This document shows, in pieces, positions 1-5,392 of a stretch of DNA of 5,392 nucleotides; the stretch's first letter is position 1, and every line of letters starts with the position of its first letter. Where the stretch lies: positions 1-5,392 of the forward strand of contig JAKATV010000014.1 in the NCBI GenBank assembly GCA_021818565.1, given 5' to 3'. Source of the DNA: Planctomycetota bacterium. Lineage in GTDB: Bacteria; Planctomycetota; Phycisphaerae; WQYP01. The position numbers were made by a program, and so were the translations under genes. The notes below the pieces were generated by a model that had not been told where the DNA came from, made no database searches, and worked only from the letters and a program-made list of their open reading frames with translations.

Positions 1-1318
1 CATCGCCCAGCAGCAGTACGTCATAACGGTTCATCTCGGCCTGCGTATCGGGAAAACGGTTGATGGGAATGTTGCCTTCCTGCGCAAAACGATTATCAGC
101 CGATAACAGCAGGCAACTTAACAACGTAGTTTTTTCGCGCATGAGATCATTTTTAAGATAGCGATATTCCCAACGAGGGTAGCCTTCCACATATAAAATT
201 CGCACCTTGGCCCGTACCACGCGCGTCCAAACACCACGGGAGGTATTACCGCGGCGCGTTAATTCATGGGCTAGCGGGTCGGCAATTAATACCAGATGAT
301 AATTCCCCGGTTGTGCGGGATGAAACATCAGGCTGACCGTTTGCTGTGAGCTACCCGGGTGGATGGTGATATGGCGCACAGCCAAGGGTTTGCCGCGGCG
401 ATGGTTTTTGGTTTCCTGAAATAAACGGATCGTTGCGGTTTGCACCGCGGTTGAGCCGGTGATATGAATCTTGGCTGTTACCGCAACGGGATCCTGCACA
501 AAGGCGTGGCGGGCAACCTGGGCATCGGCAATTTCCAAATTAAAGGGTGGATGAACCTGTCCCAGCGGGACAGCCAATATGGGAGTCGCGCCGACTTTGG
601 CCAGACGATGAACCAGGCTGACCGAGGCCGGTTGGGTACTGCGCCCGTCGGTGTAAACCAACACCGCGCTGACCGGGCGGCCTTGCAGGTCATTGAATAT
701 TTCCGCCACGACGCCGGGAACATCCGTGGCGTCGGCGTGCGGCTTTACGGCTTGCAGCCGTTGCAGGAGCGGCAATAACTGCGCGGGCGAATCCGCCATT
801 CCCAGCAGGTGGGCGTGAGTACCGCCGGTGAACACGGCGATGCGCTGATTTTTGGCCAGTGCCGCAAGCCAGGTTTTTGCCGCCTGCTGGAGGCTATAGC
901 ACGCGAGATTAAAACGCGTGGGACGTTTGGTTTTGGAATCCGCCACGGGCAGGGCTTGCCGCACCTGATCAATGAGTTTGATTTTAGCGGGACTTGTATA
1001 CGCATCCCGCAATGACATGGACCGTGAGGTATCTACCCAAATCGCCACGACCGCCGGACGTCGGAGCGTATGGATCATGACAAAAACCGGCTTGGCCAGC
1101 AACAGCACAACGACCACCAAAATGGCCGCACGGATAACCGCCATGGCAAGTTTTAAGCGCGGTGTTGCCGTCTGATGCTGATAGCTCCACCACCCCACCA
1201 CCGCAACCGCCGCCATCAGCAGCGCCATCAGCCAGGGGTGGCTGGTACCCAAAGCCCAGCGACCGCCGCTGATTGCCGCAAGCGCCCACTTTCCGTGCAC
1301 AAGATCATCGACCATCAT
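1..1318 (-). CDS. Membrane-anchored VWA protein with glutamine amidotransferase-like region (3' end cut by window)
   Basis: The frame is open from an ATG at 1316-1318 to the left edge, giving 439 residues with no stop; the C-terminus lies outside the window. Two hydrophobic segments come first (about residues 29-46 and 57-80). A VWA domain follows with a complete metal-ion-dependent adhesion site: D96-T-S98-R-S100, T198 in DATDV, and D224 in VYTDGRS. Residues about 255-370 look like a beta-rich linker domain. From about 372 begins a segment, RILYVEGYPRWEYRYLKN, typical of the amidotransferase-like fold in planctomycete VWA proteins; it continues through FAQEGNIPINRFP to YDVLLLGD at the edge. 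The start overlaps the preceding stop as ATGA and has a good ribosome site, so the two genes are probably translationally coupled. Related proteins are usually much longer, so a few hundred residues are probably missing. No enzymatic activity is implied: the amidotransferase-like fold in this family is often non-catalytic, and its key region is not visible. Confidence 0.9.
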   Translation of the reverse strand, partial: MMVDDLVHGKWALAAISGGRWALGTSHPWLMALLMAAVAVVGWWSYQHQTATPRLKLAMAVIRAAILVVVVLLLAKPVFVMIHTLRRPAVVAIWVDTSRSMSLRDAYTSPAKIKLIDQVRQALPVADSKTKRPTRFNLACYSLQQAAKTWLAALAKNQRIAVFTGGTHAHLLGMADSPAQLLPLLQRLQAVKPHADATDVPGVVAEIFNDLQGRPVSAVLVYTDGRSTQPASVSLVHRLAKVGATPILAVPLGQVHPPFNLEIADAQVARHAFVQDPVAVTAKIHITGSTAVQTATIRLFQETKNHRRGKPLAVRHITIHPGSSQQTVSLMFHPAQPGNYHLVLIADPLAHELTRRGNTSRGVWTRVVRAKVRILYVEGYPRWEYRYLKNDLMREKTTLLSCLLLSADNRFAQEGNIPINRFPDTQAEMNRYDVLLLGD

Positions 1319-3552
1319 TTTTTGCTCCCCCGCATTGCAGCCCGGCCGGCGCTGCGCTCATAGCGCGAAAATGCCCGTGCCAAAAGTGTTTCGGCCAGCA
1401 ACACCAATAAGGCCAGCAGCAACAACCGTTGCCCCGCATTGCCTCCGATGGACGCCTGATTGGTGTGCTGCCGTGCCAGGGCTTGTGGTGCGCTGATAAC
1501 ATCGGCGACGGGAAGCCCCAGTATCGCGGCGACCCGGGCAGCGGGAAGATGTTGAATATCCGCATCTACCGGATCCACATTCACCGCCACAAGTCTCGTG
1601 CGACTGCTGTTACGATACATCCCGGCAAGCCAAAGCCGCGGACTGTTGGCGACAATCCGTGCATCGACTTGCTGATCCCGCAGGGCAAATGTTTTCCCGT
1701 TCGGGCCATGCCAGATATCCGCTTTGCCGGCAGCCAGAGAAAAGTGCCCACCTACCTGCAAATTCCAGCGGGCATTGCGATCAGGAATACCGAAATACAT
1801 GACTTGATAGATAAACGGTAAAAATGATGGCTGGGCCGGAAAATCAGTCCAGCGCGTATCACATGTAAATGCCGCCGTCATGACCTCTCCGCGCCCGACC
1901 CGGCGACTCAATAAAGCCGGTTGTCCATTATTGAAAGAAAGCAGCGTTTGGGATAAATCAGAATTGATAACCCGTAGATTCAGATAATGCGTGATAACCA
2001 CAGAACCTATGCCCGTGTGGATGCCGCTTCGCCGCGCCGCCAAAAATGGCCCGGTGATGGCATTGCCTGATCCACCAAAATTAAAATGCAGGTCTTTTGC
2101 CGGTACCGTAATTCGCCCCATCACCGCGGGCAACAATCCGCTGCGACCGGTTTTCAGCGCGGAACTCCACGTATGGCCCAAGACCTGCGGCCCGGGAAAT
2201 ATCAACAGCAGTCCGCCGGCATTCACAAACGCGCGTAATCGCTGGACCATATGCGGCCCCGGCGCTGCGGTATCACTGAAAATGACTGCCGCATAATGCC
2301 TTAGAGACTGCGCGGATAGTTCAATGGCGCTGATCACATGCGGATCAAACGTATTGCCATGCGCTAACGGAGCCAAAGCGGTGGCTAACCAGGCGGTACT
2401 GGCCAGGCGACCGACCGTTGGATCACCCGGCGCGCCGTCCACCAGCAACAACCGCATTCGCCGATGCGCATGCACGACCAAGCGGCGGGTATTATCAATT
2501 AACAATCCGTCGGCGGGAAGTTTGGCGGTAATCGTGTGCATGCCGGCAACTGTAATATCCGCCCCCAGAGTCGCATCAACGGTTACTTGAGAGCCGGGGT
2601 TTATTTGCGGCAGTGTGACGGAACCGGCCGCCACCTGATCCAAAAAAAGTCGCACCTTAACTTGCGCCTGCGGCATGGCCGTGGCGTTGCGGACGCTTAT
2701 ACGTACACGCAAGGGCCGATTAATAAGGGCAAAATGGCGGGCAAGGTTCAGTTGCGTAATGGCCATATTGCCCGCGTGCGGATCGCCGACATCAAAGACG
2801 CGCACGGTTGTCCCGGTTTTACGAATCTCAGAGATTAATGTTTTGAGCCGTTGGGCAGTGCCCGCACCCATGGTCGTGCCGGCCATGGCCCGCGGGGCGA
2901 AGGCGGCTTGGGCATCATCGGTAATCAGCCAGAGGCGTTTGCGGTTGGTCCGTGATTTCTGTTTTTGTAACACAGTCAGGGCGCGTTTCAGCCCCGCCGC
3001 CAGATCAACGGCGGCGTCCGTCGGTTTTTGGCCGGCCACGAGATGGCTGACGGTAGCAAGATCAACCGCGGGTGTATTCAGCAGGCCATGGGGATTCGTC
3101 GAGCCGCTGATAATGGCCACACGTCCCTGAGCATCGGATCGGTTAAGCCAATGGGTAATGAGCGACCGCGCGCGGGTGAAAATGGTTTTTTGCCCGGCCG
3201 GCCGATATTGCGTGGTGTAGGCATTATCCCAGACGACCACAGTCAGACGATCAGCTTGGCCGAGAATCGCACCCAGCACCGATCCCGGCGGAAGGAATTG
3301 CGCAATTCCCGCCGCCAAAAGCAACAACGCCAGGCAACGCAATAGCAGTAAAAGCCAGCGCTGTAATTTGAGTTTCCGGACATTACGCCGATGGGCTGCC
3401 AGCAGGAATTCCATCGCCGCCCAAGCCTGAATGCGAAACCGCCGCCGATTCAGCAGATGAATCACAATCGGTATCGACACCGCCGCCGCCCCCGCGGCAA
3501 AGAGCCACGGCGTAACAAAAGGCAAAACTGCAATCGGCGATAACAAACTCAA
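1315..3552 (-). CDS. BatA-N-type membrane protein with degenerate VWA and amidotransferase-like domains
   Basis: This is a roughly 745-residue integral membrane protein. Numbering from the TTG at 3550-3552, the N-terminus is an aerotolerance-regulator (BatA) N-terminal module: a membrane segment at about 15-34 ending in IHLLNRRRF, a basic loop with about ten Arg/Lys, and a second segment at about 65-86. The basic loop should be cytoplasmic, which puts the following domains in the periplasm. The VWA-like domain has D109-N-A111-Y-T113 in place of DxSxS, with T178 and D212 kept. An amidotransferase-like region follows, with LLLVDGAPGDP (368-378) and GGLLLIFPGP (446-455); no Cys nucleophile is seen. 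GRGEVMTAAF (553-562) precedes a last membrane segment (about 708-726) and a basic tail. No ATG lies near the 5' end. TTG at 3567 has no clear ribosome site, TTG at 3552 has GGAG 5 nt upstream, and TTG at 3525 would give the shortest, family-like N-terminus. The protein is probably a scaffold partner of the MoxR/DUF58 pair. Confidence 0.92.
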   Translation of the reverse strand: MSLLSPIAVLPFVTPWLFAAGAAAVSIPIVIHLLNRRRFRIQAWAAMEFLLAAHRRNVRKLKLQRWLLLLLRCLALLLLAAGIAQFLPPGSVLGAILGQADRLTVVVWDNAYTTQYRPAGQKTIFTRARSLITHWLNRSDAQGRVAIISGSTNPHGLLNTPAVDLATVSHLVAGQKPTDAAVDLAAGLKRALTVLQKQKSRTNRKRLWLITDDAQAAFAPRAMAGTTMGAGTAQRLKTLISEIRKTGTTVRVFDVGDPHAGNMAITQLNLARHFALINRPLRVRISVRNATAMPQAQVKVRLFLDQVAAGSVTLPQINPGSQVTVDATLGADITVAGMHTITAKLPADGLLIDNTRRLVVHAHRRMRLLLVDGAPGDPTVGRLASTAWLATALAPLAHGNTFDPHVISAIELSAQSLRHYAAVIFSDTAAPGPHMVQRLRAFVNAGGLLLIFPGPQVLGHTWSSALKTGRSGLLPAVMGRITVPAKDLHFNFGGSGNAITGPFLAARRSGIHTGIGSVVITHYLNLRVINSDLSQTLLSFNNGQPALLSRRVGRGEVMTAAFTCDTRWTDFPAQPSFLPFIYQVMYFGIPDRNARWNLQVGGHFSLAAGKADIWHGPNGKTFALRDQQVDARIVANSPRLWLAGMYRNSSRTRLVAVNVDPVDADIQHLPAARVAAILGLPVADVISAPQALARQHTNQASIGGNAGQRLLLLALLVLLAETLLARAFSRYERSAGRAAMRGSKK
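1325..1331 (-). promoter_or_regulatory. Ribosome binding site for the VWA/amidotransferase-like gene
   Basis: On the minus strand GGGGGAG lies 6 nt before the ATG at 1316-1318, inside the last codons of the upstream gene. It supports this ATG over the adjacent second ATG (1313-1315). With the 4-bp ATGA overlap, it suggests reinitiation or coupled translation of the two membrane proteins. Confidence 0.65.
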
Positions 3553-3557
3553 GACAA

Positions 3558-3561
3558 CTCC
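3558..3561 (-). promoter_or_regulatory. Candidate ribosome binding site deciding the TTG start at 3552
   Basis: GGAG on the minus strand ends 5 nt before the TTG at 3550-3552. The earlier in-frame TTG at 3565-3567 is preceded by CTGTAACC from the repeat region and has no purine-rich site. This favours the later start and would leave this site in the untranslated leader. Confidence 0.5.
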
Positions 3562-3580
3562 GGACAAGGTTACAGCTCGG

Positions 3581-3615
3581 GTTACAGGTTACAGGTTACA
3601 GGTTACAGGTTACGG
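3581..3615. repeat. Tandem heptad repeat, (GTTACAG)4 plus GTTACGG
   Basis: Five head-to-tail 7-bp units read GTTACAG on the plus strand (CTGTAAC in the transcript). Four are perfect and the last has one change. A sixth, isolated copy sits at 3569-3575 after a 5-bp spacer. The tract lies in the gap just upstream of the BatA-like gene, within about 30 bp of its likely start. It resembles the short tandem heptanucleotide repeats known from other bacteria, notably heterocystous cyanobacteria. Its function is unknown; copy number could vary by slippage and alter the leader length. Confidence 0.9.
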
Positions 3616-3627
3616 GTAAGCCGGCCA

Positions 3628-3666
3628 GCCGCTGTTAAGGGCAAGCAAAATAGCGGCACAGCCCTT
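3628..3666. other. Two interleaved 6-bp inverted repeats (pseudoknot-like order)
   Basis: GCCGCT (3628-3633) pairs with AGCGGC (3652-3657), and AAGGGC (3637-3642) pairs with GCCCTT (3661-3666). The arms alternate A-B-A'-B', so they could form either of two hairpins or an H-type pseudoknot in the leader of the BatA-like gene. No U-run follows, so it is not a standard terminator. Arms this short can arise by chance. Confidence 0.3.
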
Positions 3667-3677
3667 CCAAAACCTTT

Positions 3678-3705
3678 TAACTCCTAGCTTCCAACTCCTA
3701 ACTTC
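3678..3705. repeat. Four degenerate heptads just after the DUF58 stop codon
   Basis: On the plus strand the units are TAACTCC, TAGCTTC, CAACTCC and TAACTTC, four in a row starting 3 nt beyond the DUF58 stop codon (3709-3711). In the transcript, phased differently, they read GTTAGGA, GTTGGAA, GCTAGGA, GTTAAAA. Seen as 14-mers this is an imperfect direct repeat. The tract is probably a second heptad array that has diverged from its parent unit. Confidence 0.65.
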
Positions 3706-3708
3706 TCG

Positions 3709-4647
3709 TTAATGAATTCGCGCTGCGCGGTTGGCTAGAAATCCGGGCAACGATACATCCAGCGCCACGCTGGTATCAATTTGCAGGAAATCTACCTGCA
3801 ACTTATGGCACGCGGAGCGCAATTTTCCCGTGTGCTTCTGAAACTCCTCCAGGTACGCCTCCCGCAGCGCCTGTGGCTCTACCACCACCTCCGCGAGGTC
3901 TTCCATGCCTTTAAACATGGTGGTATTGCGGAACGGGAATTCCAATTCATCATGATCCAGTACCTGCATCATGATCACATCATGTCGCCGATACCGCAAA
4001 TGCCGGATTCCCTTGATAATGCCCGCCGCATCATCAAAAAAATCTCCGATGATAATAAACAGGCTGCGATGGCGAATTTCTTCGGCAATTTCCTCCAGCA
4101 CCTGCCCGGTGCCGGTTTTAGGGCCGCCGGGGGAACTGGAAAGCTCTTCAATAATGGTGCGCCAGTGCCGCGGGCTGTTGCTGGGGCGCAAAAGCTTGCG
4201 GATTTTCTGGTCGAAGACGGCCAGGCCGGCACCGTCCTGCTGATGAATGGCCACATACGCCATGCTGGCGGCTATGCTGATGGCGTGATCAAACTTCCGC
4301 CACTGCGGATTAATTTGCCCCGCGTAATTCATGGAGTGCGAGGCATCCACCACCAGCATGACCTGTAAATTCGTCTCCTCCTCATATTGCTTAATGTAAT
4401 GCCGATCGGTGCGGCCAAAAACTTTCCAATCCACATATTTAATATCGTCGCCGCTGGTGTAGGGGCGGTGCTGGGCGAATTCAATGGAAAAGCCTTTGTA
4501 CGGCGAACGGTGCATGCCGGTGATGAACCCCTCCACAATTAATCGCGCCCGCACATCCAGCGCCGCGACCTTGGCCAGCGTGCGCGGATCCAGATATTTT
4601 TTATAATCCGTCTTTTGCGGAGCTTCCACAGTCACCACGTCACGCAC
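3709..4647 (-). CDS. DUF58 family protein, VWA-like fold (soluble)
   Basis: This 312-residue protein is full length for the short, membrane-free DUF58 type; no hydrophobic membrane segment is seen, so it is probably cytoplasmic. The N-terminal part LDPRTLAKVAALDVRARLIVEG (20-40) leads to the signature HRPYTSGDDIKYVDWKVFGR (60-79) and then IKQYEEETN (85-93). A VWA-like core follows with D101-A-S103-H-S105, a KTGTG stretch at 177-181, and D202 in GDFFDD, so the metal-site residues look intact. The gene lies 49 bp downstream of the moxR-family gene, the usual arrangement for this pair, and DUF58 proteins are regarded as partners of MoxR ATPases. The start is GTG at 4645-4647. No clear ribosome site precedes it (a GAAGG lies 13 nt away, which is far), and GTG codons 4, 5 and 7 are alternatives, so the first few residues are uncertain. 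Confidence 0.95.
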   Translation of the reverse strand: MRDVVTVEAPQKTDYKKYLDPRTLAKVAALDVRARLIVEGFITGMHRSPYKGFSIEFAQHRPYTSGDDIKYVDWKVFGRTDRHYIKQYEEETNLQVMLVVDASHSMNYAGQINPQWRKFDHAISIAASMAYVAIHQQDGAGLAVFDQKIRKLLRPSNSPRHWRTIIEELSSSPGGPKTGTGQVLEEIAEEIRHRSLFIIIGDFFDDAAGIIKGIRHLRYRRHDVIMMQVLDHDELEFPFRNTTMFKGMEDLAEVVVEPQALREAYLEEFQKHTGKLRSACHKLQVDFLQIDTSVALDVSLPGFLANRAARIH

Positions 4648-4675
4648 TTATAAACCAGAACCTTCAACTTACAAC
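4648..4675 (-). repeat. Weak heptad-phased repeat before the DUF58 start
   Basis: In transcript order the 28 bp before the GTG start split into GTTGTAA, GTTGAAG, GTTCTGG and TTTATAA. GTT recurs every 7 bp three times, and the fourth unit has decayed to TTT. This echoes the tracts at 3581-3615 and 3678-3705, but the units differ enough that chance cannot be excluded. It occupies the place where a ribosome binding site would be expected. Confidence 0.35.
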
Positions 4676-4682
4676 CATTCTA

Positions 4683-4708
4683 CACAGTCCGCCGTTTCAG
4701 GCGGTGTG
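4683..4708 (-). other. Hairpin over the moxR stop codon
   Basis: A 5-bp GC-only stem (CCGCC 4689-4693 with GGCGG 4700-4704) closes a 6-nt loop. It is extended by CACA (4683-4686) with TGTG (4705-4708) across a 2-nt bulge, making 9 bp. The moxR TGA (4697-4699) falls in the loop. The transcript continues with TAGAATGG and has no U-run, so a mild attenuator or RNA-stability element is more likely than an intrinsic terminator. Confidence 0.5.
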
Positions 4709-5392
4709 CAACACCTTGGGCATACCGGCGGTTATTTTCGCGCTTTGATCGTCCCGATCGGTATGTTCAATGAGCATGCGGATAATATCATCGGAATGAA
4801 TGCCTTCCGCTTCCGCATTAAAATTGGTCAGCACACGATGGCGAAGGGTGGGATACGCCACCGCACGGATATCTTCCGTGCTGACATGGTACCGCCCCTG
4901 CAACAGCGCCCGCGCTTTGCCCGCCAGAACCAGATATTGCGAGGCCCGCGGCCCGGCTCCCCAGGCGACATAATCTTTCACAAATTTTGGCGCATCGGGC
5001 TGCGACACCCGTGTTTGCCTGGTTAAACGCAGGGCGTACCGCACCACATGATCCGGTACGGGCACTTTTCGCACCAGCTCCTGCAATTGCAGAACTTCCT
5101 GGGCCGTCAGGACATGTTCCACCTGCACATGGCGCGGCGCGGTGGTGAGGCGAACAATATCAAATTCCTCCTGCTCTGTGGGGTAGCTTACCAGTACATT
5201 AAACATGAAGCGGTCCAATTGCGCTTCCGGCAGGGGATAGGTGCCTTCCTGTTCAATAGGATTTTGCGTGGCCATCACAAAGAAGGGTTCGGGTAATTGC
5301 CGCTGCACTCCGCCGGCGGTTACCTGATGCTCCTGCATGGCTTCCAGCAACGCGGCCTGAGTTTTGGGCGGCGTGCGGTTAATTTCATCGGC
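4697..5392 (-). CDS. moxR: MoxR family AAA+ ATPase (N-terminus beyond window)
   Basis: The frame runs in from the right edge and ends at TGA 4697-4699, giving 231 residues of a protein normally about 320-340 long. The first roughly 100 residues, with Walker A, are missing. The fragment opens inside Walker B: ADEINRTPPKTQAALLEAMQE (1-21), with D2 and E3 for magnesium and catalysis. Sensor 1 is N44 in ATQNP, then EGTYPLPEAQLDRF (49-62) carries the arginine-finger region (R61). The C-terminal lid domain shows the sensor 2 motif GAGPRAS (145-151, R149) and the helix-rich stretch SQYLVLAGKARALLQGR. All expected catalytic residues in the visible part are present. MoxR proteins form hexameric rings that use ATP to remodel partners, typically VWA proteins encoded next door. 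Here DUF58 follows after 49 bp and two membrane VWA proteins after that. The symbol is family-level; the true substrate is unknown. Confidence 0.96.
   Translation of the reverse strand, partial: ADEINRTPPKTQAALLEAMQEHQVTAGGVQRQLPEPFFVMATQNPIEQEGTYPLPEAQLDRFMFNVLVSYPTEQEEFDIVRLTTAPRHVQVEHVLTAQEVLQLQELVRKVPVPDHVVRYALRLTRQTRVSQPDAPKFVKDYVAWGAGPRASQYLVLAGKARALLQGRYHVSTEDIRAVAYPTLRHRVLTNFNAEAEGIHSDDIIRMLIEHTDRDDQSAKITAGMPKVLHTA

Noticed and set aside
464..1363. Several short plus- and minus-strand open frames of 60-105 codons
   Set aside because: They are out-of-frame shadows of the long minus-strand VWA gene, which stays open across the whole stretch with a full metal-site motif set.
1315..3567. 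An active glutamine amidotransferase domain in the BatA-like protein
   Set aside because: The region has the fold-like strand pattern but no Cys at the nucleophile-elbow position (GGLLLIFPGP), so catalysis is unlikely.
3569..3615. A CRISPR array, suggested by repeated units
   Set aside because: Units are 7 bp and directly adjacent with no spacers; there are no cas genes nearby.
3781..4368. A 195-codon open frame on the plus strand opposite the DUF58 gene
   Set aside because: It lies wholly antisense to a strongly conserved gene, resembles no family I know, and is explained by the codon composition of the opposite strand.
4683..4708. An intrinsic terminator after moxR
   Set aside because: The stem is followed by TAGAATGG and not a U-run in the transcript, and the next operon gene starts 35 nt later.
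1..5392. A mobile or defence island
   Set aside because: No transposase, integrase, terminal repeats, tRNA boundary or toxin-like gene is visible; the gene set is a conserved housekeeping-type MoxR/VWA cluster.

Overview
The window looks like part of a Planctomycetota chromosome. The evidence is gene content and order: a MoxR ATPase, a soluble DUF58 protein, a BatA-N-type membrane protein with von Willebrand A (VWA) and amidotransferase-like parts, and a second membrane VWA plus amidotransferase-like protein. This set, and phrases such as LYVEGYPRWEYRYLKN, are what I associate with planctomycete genomes. A class such as Phycisphaerae is only a guess. There are no RNA genes, transposases, integrases or CRISPR arrays, so the window reads as ordinary chromosomal DNA.

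All four genes lie on the minus strand, so transcription runs from high to low coordinates. In that order they are: the 3' two thirds of a moxR-family gene (4697-5392, cut by the window edge); a DUF58 gene (3709-4647, GTG start); a roughly 745-residue BatA-like protein (1315 to about 3552, TTG start); and, overlapping it by 4 bp, a VWA/amidotransferase-like protein from 1318 off the left edge (439 residues visible). No gap exceeds 300 bp. The larger non-coding gaps are 49 bp (4648-4696) and about 156 bp (3553-3708).

From family knowledge, MoxR AAA+ ATPases work with VWA-domain partners encoded next to them, as chaperone-like machines that act on envelope or metal-dependent proteins. A plausible picture is a cytoplasmic MoxR/DUF58 pair coupled to two membrane-anchored VWA proteins whose large domains face the periplasm. 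The substrate cannot be read from the sequence.

I do not see a clearly undescribed system. The points most worth a second look are heptad repeats in both intergenic gaps (one perfect tract, two degenerate), a degraded metal site (DxAxT instead of DxSxS) in the BatA-like protein beside an intact one in its coupled neighbour, a hairpin over the moxR stop codon, and interleaved inverted repeats ahead of the BatA-like gene.
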